Below, in pieces: positions 20,531 to 31,010 of a stretch of 64,000 bases of DNA. The notes beneath the pieces are model-generated. The model saw only the letters and a list, made by a program, of their open reading frames with translations. It was not told where the DNA came from and made no database searches. The stretch spans positions 37,930,575-37,994,574 of the forward strand of contig CM037876.1 of NCBI GenBank assembly GCA_021292165.1, written 5' to 3'. Position 1 is the stretch's first letter. Each line of letters starts with the position of its first letter. A program made the translations under genes and the position numbers. This DNA comes from Shinisaurus crocodilurus (taxonomy: Eukaryota > Chordata > Lepidosauria > Squamata > Shinisauridae).

Positions 20531-21250
20531 CAGGACCGGTGCAGGGCAGTTTGGCGCCCCAGGCGAAAAAATATTTAGCACCCCCCCCTCCAAAGCAGCA
20601 AAAAAAAACCCACCCTGCGCCGCCACCACCAACCTACCTTCCCCCCCGCCCTGGCTGCGGCGGCGGTGGCGGCGGCTGCTGCTGCTACTGCTGCCTCCTC
20701 CTCCTCCTCCTCCTCCTGAAGTGACGCGACGCGATGGGACCCCCGCGCTGTTTTTTGCCGGGGGAAACCATGGCAACAGGGCTGTTTAAGCCCTGTTGCC
20801 CTGGTTCCTCCCACCAAAACAACGCGGGCGGGGCTCCGGAAGCGACGCGACGCGGAGAAGGTAGGTGACGGGGGGTTGGGGGGGTGGCGATGGCGGCGGG
20901 AGGCGCAGCGGCAGCGAGCGGGAGGGCGGCGGGAGGCGCAGCGGCAGCGAGCGGGAGGGCGGGGGGAGGCGCAGCGGTGTAGGGCGGGGGGAAGCGCAGC
21001 GGCAGCGAGCGGGCGGGCGGGGGGAGGCGCAGCGGCGAGCGAGCGAGCGGGCGGGCAGGGGGAGGCGCGGCGGCGGCGGCAGCGGGCGGGAGGGTGGGGA
21101 GGCGGAGGCCTGGAGGGGGCGGCGCAGCGGCGGCGGAGGCCTGGCGGGGGCGGCGCAGCGGCAGCGAAGAGGAGCGCAGCGTTTCTGCGCCCTCTTCAGC
21201 CACGCGCCCTAGGCAACCACCTAGTTTGCCTAGCGGTAGCGCCGGCCCTG
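20531..21250. mobile_element. Inner CpG-rich hAT element, perfect 8-bp target duplication
   Basis: CTCTTCAG flanks both sides exactly (20523-20530 and 21251-21258). Ends CAGGACCGGTG and, complemented, CAGGGCCGGCG form the inverted termini. The 720-bp body is very GC-rich, with a purine-rich 33-bp array on the plus strand and a GGCTCCGGAAGCGACGCG segment followed by GGAGAAG|GTAGGTG. Open frames of up to 243 codons here are composition artefacts. The element sits inside the outer hAT element. Confidence 0.85.
20898..21100. repeat. GC-rich tandem array, about 33-bp unit
   Basis: Six degenerate units beginning GGGAGGCGCAGCGG with variable (GCGAGCGG)-type ends. The G runs could form G-quadruplexes (inference). 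Confidence 0.85.
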
Positions 21251-21431
21251 CTCTTCAGACAGGCCCGCCCACCCACCTCCCCTCTGGATCGCCCTGAGAG
21301 CCAGAAGGCAGGTGCCTGCTCTGGAAAGCCCTGCTGGTTTCTCTCCCCTGGTGGCATTTGCTGCAGCGGGAGAGCAGGGCTGTTGGAGCCCTCCAGAGTA
21401 CCCGCTGTTGTGCTGCCAAGCCAGGCAGCAG

Positions 21432-21507
21432 CTCCGGAGAGCCTCATTGGCTCCGGAGAGCCTCATTGGCTCCGGAGAGCCTCATTGGCTCCGGAGAGCC
21501 TCATTGG
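21432..21507. repeat. 19-bp minisatellite, four identical units
   Basis: CTCCGGAGAGCCTCATTGG occurs four times with no mismatch, inside the outer hAT element. Identity implies recent expansion. Confidence 0.95.
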
Positions 21508-21717
21508 CTCTCCTCTCCTGCTGTGGCAAATGCCACAGTGGGAGAGCCACCAGTGGGACTCTCCAGAGTACACGCTCACCTGGCAGCACCCATGGGGGGG
21601 CTCCTGACAGTGCGGGGGGGAGTGCACAATTTGCCACTCCTCCCATTCTGCACCTGAGATGGGGGTTTCACCTTGCTTCATGGGAGGGCTGGCCCTGCCA
21701 CAGGTTGCCCACCACTG

Positions 21718-21762
21718 AAATAGATGGTCTGATCTCCGGGTCTCTTATTGTGTTCTTAAATA
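21718..21762 (+). mobile_element. CR1 3' UTR end, right part
   Basis: TAGATGGTCTGATCTCCGGG then TCTCTTATTGTGTTCTTA matches the CR1 terminus (TAGATGG...TCTGATCC...TCTTCTTATGTTCTTA), completing the copy broken at 19938. Confidence 0.6.
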
Positions 21763-22398
21763 TATTGCAAAATTCTATGGGAAAACTATAGGCCCCTTTC
21801 TATAAACATAAGATCAAAGTTCTTTGTGCAGAATATTATCCAGTTTAATTGTTGGTGGATACTTTATCCTTGAAGTTGTCCCATGAGGTACTCCAGATGT
21901 CTATTACTGACATATGAGGAGGATCTGTAGTATACATGAGTTTAGCAGCCACTGCTGCTGGGTGGAACATAGGAAGAGGATAGTATGGCTGGTCTATTGC
22001 ACATAGTTGGTCAGGCACAGCCGTGCTTTACTTGCACAGTCCTCTCATGGTGCACAGCTTCCATTTCACCAATGTCTTCCTCTAAATGCATGCATTGGGC
22101 CCCTCCCCATCCCAGAATCAACACACAAGATGTAATTATGGTAAAACTGAGCCACTGATAAAGATCTGCAGCAAATACAATGCAATAAGCTAATTAACAA
22201 CAAGCTAATGAGGTTACGTGAGATTTACTGGCTTTTTGTAATATTTGTCTTTATTTACAAATACACAGGTTAAGCATAGGTGGACCGAATTAATACCCCA
22301 ACAGATACTGCTCCACCATCAGTTTTCCAGGGGGACCACCAGTGCCTTAGGATTCCCACAGAGAGCAACTCTTTGTGTCACTGCAGGCTTGTCCTTTT
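21763..22398. other. No gene seen
   Basis: Unassigned sequence without a supported frame. Confidence 0.45.
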
Positions 22399-22770
22399 TA
22401 GAGATGCATGAGAATTTCATTTTAGTTTGTTTAACATCAGAACTGTTCCCACCCCCAAATGAAAATACATTATTTGGGCAATAATTTGGGCAATAATTAT
22501 CTGGGCAATAATTTGGGCAATAATTCTTTGGGCAATAATTTGGGCAATAATTATTTGGGCAATAATTTGGGCAATAATTTGGGAAAGCTCGTGCATTCCC
22601 AATCGCATTCACAAATTGCATTCATCAGAAAAATGCGCACTTTTCCTCCCTCAATGTGCGTTTTAAAAGTGCACATATTTCTGATGTGCATTTCCACACT
22701 TTAGTCAATGGGGGAAAGTACTTATTTGGATGGGCACTTTAAAAATATGCAGCTAAATGTGCACTTTCCC
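22399..22770. mobile_element. Probable decayed hAT-like element with internal array
   Basis: Starts TAGAGATGCATGAG, hAT-like, and contains repeated GTGCACTTT/AAAGTGCACAT-type words in both orientations, as in other low-complexity reptile hAT MITEs. The right end was not located. Confidence 0.35.
22470..22582. repeat. 12-bp tandem array with longer period
   Basis: TTGGGCAATAAT repeats about nine times; alternate spacers (TAT, TCT) create a higher-order unit near 26 bp. A minus-strand frame reads repeated NYCPNYCP purely because of the array. Confidence 0.9.
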
Positions 22771-24239
22771 CATTGAAACAACAACAAAAGCTCACATTCA
22801 GGAATGGGAACAAGGCAGACCAAGCTTTGAGGTGGAACTTGAAGACCCTCGATGATTCTCCCATGCCTACCTTTGGTTTCCTGCTTGCACACAGGTTAAG
22901 GATGAGTCATCTATGCCCTTCACTTATCCCTTCTTGGGCCATTTTAGTTTCCATTGAGACACACCGCCTGAATATTATAGGCTATCAACAGCCCTTCATA
23001 AGGTCTTAAGAGGCACTCCCTTGGGTCACCCACACTGATATCTCTTTGTGTGAAGGGTTTCCTGTGAGGCCTGGCAATCTTAAGCACACCACCAGCAGCA
23101 ACAAAATGACTGGGAAAAGAATGAGGTTGTTGGTGTGGTTAAGATCATCCAAACCATGTTAATGAATGGCTCCCCATGTGATTAGAAGTCCAGCTGGCTT
23201 GTATTTTTGGCACCAATCCACATTGCCAACACAACAGAATTCAAAATTTTCAATTGTATAAACCCAAATACTCCTTTAAGAACATAATACAGGAGGTACA
23301 AAGCTGGCTCAGGTATGCTCTTACCTATTTTTTCTCAAGAGAATCTGCCCATCACTTGGGCATCATACCCATGTCTGTTTCTGATTGAAGCGAAACCACC
23401 TTCAGATCCCTCTCCTACAATTTACCATACATACACCTTTTTACCAAAAGAATTGCTGCATGTATGTCTTACTCTTCTGAGTCTCAGTCAAACCTTGTTC
23501 AGTGTCTAACTCTGCATCATGTTTGAAATTGGGAAGGCATTTCCCCACATGTCAAATGACTTGGTTATCCTTGTACATTTTCTTTTGCTTTTTTTCTTCC
23601 CTGTTTCATTTTCTGGTTGGAATCTTGGAAGAAAACACACTGCCTCATTCTTCACAGCAAAGATGTGTCGCTGCTGCAGCACACCCAGTGAAACAAAAGT
23701 GCGTCAGTTTTGCCACTGAGTAATTCTGTATGATAATTTGTTGTGACATGATGTGGCCAGACATAAAGACTACATTTAATTTATGCTTATTCATTTTACA
23801 TCTTGACATTGCACCCAGAAGCCTCATGTATGTTCAGCTAATCTTGCTGGAGCACTTTAATTGCTTGATTGCTTTTCTGTTTCAAGTGGCCTGTGTATAT
23901 CATGCATAGCCAGCCCTGAACCCAAGGATCTGATTTTAATTTATGGAATGAATAAACTTTAAAATAAAATAAAAAAAAGATCCACATTTACATATCAACA
24001 CTGTAACTCCCAAGCAATGTTGAAGCACTTACCAAGCTCAGATTGGAGAAAAGTAACAGAAGGTCCCAAAAGAAGACCCTCATTAAATAATAACTCTCCC
24101 CCCCCCCAATCCATCCATTGATATTCAAAAGAGTATGGAACTTGTGGGAATAACCATGCAAGATGGAGAAGCAGACAAACATCTTCACAGGCATTTTTAG
24201 ACTTTCCGTTTCTGTTGTTTTAAATCTGTTACTGCATTT
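22771..24239. other. Mostly unique DNA, no gene
   Basis: No transposon recognised and no reading frame with family resemblance. A poly-C run is at about 24101. Confidence 0.45.
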
Positions 24240-24395
24240 CAAATCTTTGCAGGCTTTATTTTGGTTTTAATTTTTATTTTATACTGTAGTTTAAAACATT
24301 TATATTATATTTTATCATCTTGTGTTTTATGGTTTTAATTGTTGTGAACTTCCCAGAGAGCTTCAGGTATTGGATGGTATAGAAATCAAATAAAT
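24240..24395 (+). mobile_element. L2-type LINE 3'-end fragment
   Basis: TTTATTTTATACTG-type UTR, then GTTGTGAACTTCCCAGAGAGC and an AAATAAATAAAG tail (first motif: TTGTGAACTTCCCAGAGAGC) match the 3' terminus of other L2-type copies. Confidence 0.5.
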
Positions 24396-26364
24396 AAAGA
24401 AATATCCCTTCCTAAATTTTTGTGTGTGGAGTGAAGCTCCGTCTGGGCTGACCCATGTTGAGCCCTCTCCCCATCTTAAACTCCACTCCACGCTTTCAAA
24501 TCTAAAGAATCCTTCCTCACCTTTCCCCCCCCCTAGTTCCAAACTTCTCCATAGGATCCATGAGTTTGATCCAAAGGCACCCTTCTGTTCATGGAAGGAG
24601 CTTTGATCCAGCATAAGATTCTGTGGATGAAAAGGTAGGAGGCAATTTTTACCAATTCCCCCTCCCTCTGTAACTCCGTGTGCCACCTCCAATGCTGTAC
24701 TGGAGTCTCCCCCAGCCCTCCGGAGCACATTTTCTAGGGTGCAGGAGCTGCAGGGAGAGTTACTAAATGTTACTTCCCTCCCCCGACCCACGTTTCCCTT
24801 TGTGGGAGCTGAGAATGCCCTGTTTGTGGAGCGGAACTCACAGGTCTCTTGGATCCAACAACCCCATATGACTTCATTGCCACATTACTCGGTATGCAAA
24901 ATGAAAGCAATGAAGTTGGCTTGGCAGTTTTCATCATTGCTTCTCTTCAGCAGGCTGTAGGGAAAGGGGAAGATTCCTTTGAAAAAGTTTTCTAGGTCCA
25001 AAATTCAGTTTGAGCATTTATTTATTAATTTATTTATTTGGCAAAGGCAGATGATACAGTCTTTGTGAGACTGTACCACTTCATCACGCAGATCGATCGA
25101 ATCACATTGGAATGTACCCATGCTGAATTCTCCCTAAAGGCACAAAACCCACATGTCTACTCCCATTACAAACAGCCCTCCCTGTTGGAAAAAAGGAAGT
25201 GTGGTCCAGAGGTCCCTTCCTGACAGACATCTGTTTAGCAGGGAAAAGCACAGAACTGGGGACCGGGTGTATATCTGTCTGATTTTATCTTGCTCTTTTT
25301 CAAACCCTCCTGATCCATTCAAAACGTATGAAGTTTGCAATCAAATTCTTCATAAAGGATACAAAACCCAGAGCAGCTGAACATGCTTTATGACAATGAA
25401 GGTTTTCATCAGCTATTTAAATCACACTCACCCATAGGGCTTGGAGGGGTGAACACTGGGGATTTTAATTTTTATTTTAATGGTTTGACTGAGTTTCCAC
25501 CATCTGCAAATCACACATAATGAAAAGTGATTTTTCATCAGTCATTAGGGGTCAGGTCCAGTTGATTAAGAAACGCATGTGTATTGCTTGCCCTGCACCT
25601 GCATGCCATCTCGTAGACCTCCTCAGCCTTGCCTGTGGGAAATTGCAGCTAAGTACGGATTGGAAGCATGTTAATGGCATGGGTGGTTGTAATACAAGGT
25701 TGTATATCATAAGGCTAAGTTGATCAACCCAATAAATCAGTGCTCTTTGCTATAATAATAACAAAAAGGTGTCAGCAAAGAACGTCCCTCCTCACCTGTG
25801 CATGAGGCAGCTAGAAATCCCTTCTCAAATTATCCAAAACACAGAGGGTGGCAAGAATGAATAGGTTCTCACTCAGGTAGGCTTGGGGAATTCTTGAGCT
25901 GTGTACAACTTGAAGCGAGCCAAAATAACCAGTGCACATTGTTATCACTCTTTTCTCTCTCACTGGTGTTTAAATTCTACAGAGATGTCTTCATAATTAC
26001 AAACAGGGCGATGCAGTTGTGTTGAGATGAAACAGCTTTTTATGATTAAGAAACCACAAAGCAAGGGATGGGTATGTTCTGCCTTGCTCTCCCCCCCCCC
26101 CCATTTAATCAAAGGTGCTAACACATGCAAATTAAATTTTCCTACTTGAAAGATTTATAATGTTAGTAACTGCTTGACAAAAATCAAATTAAGGAAATAA
26201 AGAGGCGGGAACCACAAACTAAGATAGCTGGTTTGCGTGCTCATTATTCTTGTTTTCATGCAGGGTCTGTATCCCCATATTTTGTTGCAAACTGTAGCTA
26301 CAGAATTGTCCTTTGAGGTATTCACATATTTGAGTGTACATATTACAAGACATACATAATTTCA
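24396..26364. other. Mostly unique DNA, no gene
   Basis: Contains an (ATTT)n patch at 25015-25038 and a poly-C run at 26090. Open frames at 24363-24791 and 24739-24960 have no family resemblance. 25950-26260 is AT-rich and repeat-free. Confidence 0.45.
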
Positions 26365-26715
26365 TTTCATACATTTATTACATTTCTATACCACCCAATA
26401 GCCAAAGTTCTCTGGGAGGTTTACAAAGATTAAAAATCTGAAAAATACAGTATTATGCATCATATACAAACAGTTCAGCTACAAACATATAAACAGAGCA
26501 GACATGTATACACACACATATGCCCAAACAACATCCTATGACCTGATGAAAAACCTATCATACGCTGCCAAATGCCTGGGAGTAGTGGAAGGTCTTAATC
26601 TGGCACCAAAAAGATAACAATATAGGCACCAGGCCAGGTAGGCCTCGCTGGGGAATTCATTCCATAATTGGGGGGCTGCCACCAAAAAGGCCGTCTCCCT
26701 TGTCGCCTGTGTTTA
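26365..26715 (-). mobile_element. L2-type LINE 3' end
   Basis: The high-coordinate end reads, on the minus strand, an ORF2 C-terminal remnant (GCCACCAAAAAGGCCGTCTC on the plus strand is the AFSV region; GGGAATTCATTCCATAATTG the WN.LP region). The UTR then leads to CTATACCACCCAATAGCC and a TTTATTAC tail. Confidence 0.65.
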
Positions 26716-27276
26716 AACATAGTAAATGTTATAATCAAAGGGTTTGATTAAGGGCCTATTGAAGCTAATGGGAATATTTCTCTTTATTTCATATAACATC
26801 TAATGTGGTAGGTATTTGCACACAGAAGGTTGGATCCAGTATCCAGCTTCCTTGAGAGGAAGGGGCCTTCCTCAGGAAGCAGGGCTCCACTTGCGGAACG
26901 TCCCTCCACCTGCTTTGGGGGGATCCCCCCTATTCCGCAGCTTACCTTATTCAGCAGGGTCTCCTGACCATGTGTAGCATTTTAGGGGGCTGGAGGGGCT
27001 GCTGTGGGAAGGATGGGGCGGGGAAGTCCACTTCTACCATTGCAGTTGATCCAGCTTAAATCTAGATCCAACCTAGAGAGTGTATCCGCATTAGAGACTT
27101 CAACTGGTATAACAGCTTTCCCCTTTGCCCCAGGGAACCCTTGGGACTATAGTAATTTGAGTGTGTGTGGGGGGGTAAGAATAGCTAACAGAGAATTGTC
27201 AGTACTCTCAACCAGACTACAATTGTCAGGTTTCTTTGGGACAATTAAACTGCTATAAAATGGCTGACCAAAAATG
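26716..27276. other. No gene seen
   Basis: Unassigned DNA up to the LTR target site. Confidence 0.45.
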
Positions 27277-27281
27277 GCCTC

Positions 27282-27909
27282 TGTCGGGACTAGCTCCCCT
27301 AGCCCTTCAGGTTCCGGCTCTCTAACTCCAAAAGAGCACTGGTCAGATCCCGTGGGAATGTATTCCAAATCGGAAGGGGAGGGAGAAGCAGAGACACTCT
27401 CTGTGTTGATAACACTGACCCAGCTGTGCCATCAAGGTTGCAGCTGGGGCCAAATACTACGGGGGGGGGGGTAGAAGAATCCCTGGGAAAGGAGCTCCCG
27501 ATGGGAGGGGAGGAAGAGCTCCAGATGGGAAGGGGGGGAGCCAGCCTCTGTGACAGATCCTCGTGAGCGCCACCACCTCCGAAGGCAGGAGCAACTGACC
27601 TCACTGTGTCGTTCTGCTCGATTGGGAAACAAGACTTTTGACCTGCCCTAGGGGGCGGAGGAGGTTCTCTGGGTTGAGGTTGGGAGTGCGCGAAACTCCT
27701 CAGTTCTGGAGCAACTGTGTAACATTCATGACTTCCCATTGACGGGATAACGGTTCTTGAATTACTTTCTTTACTTTTGTGTAACCCTTTTCTGCAGCCA
27801 CCTGAGTTGCCCTGCATTTTACTCAATGAAGCTTTGCAAAGAAACACGGGAGCTGTGCATGACGCTCTGGCTGGAGGGAGGGGAGAAGGAGCGCGAGACA
27901 GACGTGACA
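27282..27909 (+). mobile_element. Solo LTR, 628 bp, with 5-bp target duplication
   Basis: Starts TGTCGGGACTAG and ends GACGTGACA, so the termini TGTC/GACA are a 4-bp inverted repeat with TG...CA ends. GCCTC lies on both sides (27277-27281 and 27910-27914). ACTCAATGAAGCTTTGC at 27821-27837 looks like a mutated polyadenylation signal of the AATAAAGCTTTGC type. No gag-pol is next to it, so it is a recombination product. A 5-bp duplication fits Ty3/gypsy or some endogenous retrovirus groups; I cannot tell which. A 182-codon minus-strand open frame inside it is incidental. Confidence 0.85.
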
Positions 27910-28125
27910 GCCTCCATATTCTTCACCAGTGTCTACCAATATAAATATGCCCAGAAAGACAAATGTATGAGCAACCTCTGTTGACCACAAGGAAGTAATT
28001 TCTTTAGGCCCAAGAGGTGTAACATTAGTCTAATGTGGGAAAACAGCACTGCTGCGCTAAACAATAACTGCATTAAACTTTTACCCCCTATCCACACATA
28101 CAAAAAGCTATTTATAGGGAAGCCT

Positions 28126-28330
28126 TAAGAGCGTAAGAAGAGCCCTGCTGGATCAGACCAATGGTCCATCTAGTCCAGCATTCTGTTCACACAGTGGCCG
28201 ACCAGCTGCCCACGGGATCCCACAAGCAGGACAGGACAACAGCACCCTCCCACCCATGTTCCCCAGCAACTGGTGTACATGGGCAGACTGCCTTCTTTTT
28301 TCCAGTCATATGCCACTCATGAATATGTCC
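28126..28330 (-). mobile_element. CR1 3' UTR fragment
   Basis: GTAAGAAGAGCCCTGCTGG, GATCAGACCAATGGTCC, ATCTAGTCCAGCATTCTG and CCCACAAGCAGGAC are the complemented CR1 terminus of the TTCTTATG type. Confidence 0.75.
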
Positions 28331-28390
28331 ATTTTCAGATTTAAAAAACTGAGGCTGAGAAATATTAACTTGTCCACCACGAGCCAAATC

Positions 28391-28468
28391 CAAGACTGAG
28401 CAAGGGATTTGAACCAGCACTTACTAAATCAAGACTGAGTAAGGGATTTGAACCAGCGCTTCCTAAAT
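28391..28468. repeat. 39-bp tandem duplication in a SINE remnant
   Basis: Two units starting CAAGACTGAG and containing AAGGGATTTGAACC differ at three positions. GGGATTTGAACC is the complement of a tRNA-type B box, so the source is probably a minus-strand SINE. Confidence 0.8.
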
Positions 28469-28485
28469 CAACATTATATATATAC

Positions 28486-28515
28486 TATACACACACACAC
28501 ACACACACACACACT
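28486..28515. repeat. (AC)n microsatellite
   Basis: About 14 AC units after a short (TA)n stretch. Confidence 0.95.
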
Positions 28516-28985
28516 CTACCCCTCCATCACCAAAGGCAATCGCAGGGCAGTGAACATAACATTATAAAACCAATATAATATTTCTACAGAAAATAACAGA
28601 GGCATCAAAACCATAAAACCAGCAAATAAAACACAATAAATCTAAAATCAATTTAGATTGTATTTTAAAATTTCAAAAATTCTCCTCAAAATGCCTGGGC
28701 AAATAGGAAGGTTTAAATTTGGTGCCAATGCCAAAAAGAAAAATAAAAAAGAAAGAATACAGAGTTGGTGCTAATCTGAATTCCCTTGGGAGGGCATTCC
28801 AAAGCTGGGGCACCACCACAGAGAAGGCACTGTCTTTCATACATGCATAGTGCACTTTCAGAGCAGGGTCTCCCCTGGAGATCCCAATGCATGGTCAGGA
28901 TAAGGGAGGAGGCATTCCTTCAGATATTTGGACCACAAGCCATTCTAGCCTTGTATAGAATGTATTAGATATGGCATATCGTTCA
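28516..28985 (-). mobile_element. L2-type LINE ORF2 C-terminus and 3' UTR
   Basis: On the minus strand 28786-28860 reads AFSVVVPQLWNALPREF, the conserved tail, with an AT-rich 3' UTR at lower coordinates. The region at 28860-28985 corresponds to upstream LINE sequence also seen at 38850-38990. Confidence 0.7.
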
Positions 28986-28999
28986 CTCCAATCTGAAGC

Positions 29000-29113
29000 T
29001 TGTTTAGACAGAAAAAAAGCCTACAGAAAAAACTATGCTGGCTGGGGCATGCTTTGAGTTATAGGCTTTTGTGTGTGGGTTTTTTTGGTCTAAACTTGCA
29101 TAGGATTGCGCCC
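29000..29113. mobile_element. Harbinger-like hairpin MITE, diverged copy
   Basis: TGTTTAGACAGAAAAAAAGCC, the loop TATGCTGGCTGGGGCATGCT, and GTCTAAACTTGCATAGG match the complete hairpin at 62299 (first motif: GTTTAGACAGAAAAAAAGCC). The left terminus is missing. Confidence 0.65.
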
Positions 29114-29197
29114 TGAAAGAACGAATTACGTAACTGCAACCTAAGTGGGTTCAGTTATTCCATTCTGGAATTACTCAGGTTTACTTTAATAGCTTAA

Positions 29198-29622
29198 CGG
29201 CGTGATCCAATGGGGCTGCCCATAACCCTCTGAACTTGGAGGATTACGGGCATCCTACTGAGGGCGGGAAGTGTGCGGAGGGAGGGAGGCAAGGCTCACC
29301 CTCCAAAACACTTAGACGGCTGATTTTGGCTGTCTAAATGTTTTGCACTGGCCCGCAAGGAAAGGAGAGGGAGGCACCACCAGGATACCTTGTAGGACAG
29401 TGGTGCCTTGCTTCTCCCCTCCCTGCCCCCTGGAACGCCCACCCAGCACTGGCTCTGAAGTCAGTCTTCGGAAAGAACCACACCAGCTGCGAGGGTGGCG
29501 GGAGGGCACACCGAGGTTGGAGTTCCAGCTCTGACTTTGAAACACATTTCCAAGGTTGCAGCTGGAACTCTGACTTTCCTATGGCCAGCTAGACAGCATC
29601 TGGCAGCCTTAGGATTGCACAC
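29198..29622. mobile_element. Harbinger-like non-autonomous element, copy 3, intact ends
   Basis: A 425-bp copy flanked by TAA (29195-29197 and 29623-29625). The ends CGGCGTGATCCAATGGGGC and, complemented, GTGTGCAATCCTAAGGC are inverted repeats. It is inverted relative to copies 1 and 2. The shared core is GGAAAGAACCACACCAGC. No coding capacity. Confidence 0.7.
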
Positions 29623-29625
29623 TAA

Positions 29626-30540
29626 AATTCTGTATTTTCCTTTATTAGTGGTCATAGAACTGGAGAAGCAGACAACCATTTTCACAGACATTTTAGACCC
29701 AGTCCCAAGTCCCAAATCCTCCATCCTAGTCCAGATCAGATTTTAAATCCTCGCGGCAAACAGCACCCTGATCTAGCCCAATGTGTAGAGGGGAGTCAGC
29801 TTCTCCTGGCCCACCCAGCATGCCAGCTCCGTCCAGTGCTGGCTCCAGCTTTTTGAGAAGTCTTGGGTAAGACACTCCCAATGGGCCCTCAGTGAGTCTA
29901 CCTTCTCACCACCATTGTCACCAGCTGCTGCTCCTCATCCTCTTTGTCATTGTGTTACTACCACTTGCTTGCTGAACGTGCAGAGAACCAGTGAGCAAGT
30001 AGGCAGTGGCATCAACTGCTCCTCCTTCTCACCACCACTGTGAGCAGATTGCAAGCAGATTGCAATGGTGAAGAGGAGGAGCAACTCAAGGGAGCTCTTG
30101 TCACTGGGCCCCTGCTGGGGTGTGGGACCTTGATGGGTCCCCAACTATGCCTACCCTTGACTCTGACCCTATACACATCAATGATTTAATCCAGAAATCA
30201 ACCATGGGTTGGATCTAGACCTATACTTAAAGTAGTGCTGCTGAAATCAATGGGACTTAAGTTAATAATAACTAACTTAGAGCCCATCAATTTCAATGGA
30301 TATAACTAAGTATGACTACTCCAGAGAGGAGTTGTGTGCATTCACTCTCCTCCACACAATGGGCTGGAACCAGAGAGACATATCATCCAATGTAGCTCTT
30401 ACATACTGGGAGGAGCAACTCCATAAATATACAATGGAGCCCTTCCATTGAGAACTTAAACACAAGGTCAAGAACTTAAGTTCCATTGCAATTCAATGTG
30501 CACACTCATTGAGCTCGATGCAGGTTAACTTCCAGGTAAG
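29626..30540. other. No gene seen
   Basis: Unassigned; the part from about 30200 contains short words such as CAATGGGACTTAAGTT, shared with the repeat at 30565. Confidence 0.4.
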
Positions 30541-30564
30541 TGGAAATAGGATTACAGCCTTGGA

Positions 30565-30655
30565 CTGCAATCCTATAAGTCACCTGTGAGTAAGTCACAT
30601 TGAACTCAATGGGACTTACTTCTGAGTTTTCAGGTAAAGGATTGCACTGTTAAAT
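30565..30655. repeat. Palindromic CAATGGGACTTACTT repeat
   Basis: CTGCAATCCTATAAG..CATTGAACTCAATGGGAC..AGGATTGCACT is an imperfect inverted repeat of a kind common in reptile DNA, probably a MITE. Weaker relatives lie near 16000, 47410, 56725, 61735 and 63180. Confidence 0.5.
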
Positions 30656-30762
30656 GTTAGCTTTTAAAATGGGAAGTAACAAATGAAAGCAGAGCAGAGT
30701 AGATTGCTATCTGATAGTTCTGATCCGAAGGTTCCATTAAAAACAATAGAAAACAATAGTTA

Positions 30763-31010
30763 GAATCACAGAGTTGAAAGGTAACCCAGAGGTCATCTAG
30801 TCCCACCAGGCTGATGCAGGAAATCTACTACTGCAGCCTCCACTAGTGCAGCATCCCTAATTGGTAGCCATCCAGCCTCTACTTAGAAGCCTTTAACAAA
30901 AGACGGTCCACCATCTGAGAAAGTCTATTCCACTGTCAAGCAGCTCATACTGCTAGGAAGTTCTTCCTAACGTTTCTTGTAATTTGAATCCGTTAACTTC
31001 CAAACAAATG
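30763..31010 (-). mobile_element. CR1-type 3' UTR
   Basis: AGAATCACAGAGTTGAAAGG, GGTCATCTAGTCCCACC, CCATCCAGCCTCTACTTAG and AGTTCTTCCTAACGTTTC are the complemented 3' region of ATTCTATG-type CR1, distinct from the TTCTTATG-type copies. Confidence 0.75.

Larger units (their letters stand above)
19939..21717. mobile_element. Outer hAT element inserted in CR1
   Basis: Ends are CAGGGGTGGGCAACTTGTGG and, complemented, CAGTGGTGGGCAACCTGTGG. Flanks AAATATTT (19931-19938) and AAATAGAT (21718-21725) match at 6 of 8. CR1 sequence lies on both sides in the right order. Without the inner insertion the element would be about 1.05 kb. It holds proline- and CpG-rich stretches and the 19-bp array at 21432, but no transposase. 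Confidence 0.7.

Noticed and set aside
20876..21607. 243-codon open frame on the plus strand and 172-codon frame on the minus strand (20685-21203)
   Set aside because: Both run through a GC-rich tandem array where stop codons are rare, and both cross transposon boundaries. The products are low-complexity Gly/Arg/Ala or Pro/Ala runs.
22319..22621. Minus-strand frame with repeated NYCPNYCP
   Set aside because: Produced by the 12-bp DNA array and not by a protein repeat family.
27299..27847. 182-codon minus-strand frame, proline- and serine-rich
   Set aside because: It lies wholly inside a solo LTR and antisense to its inferred transcription.
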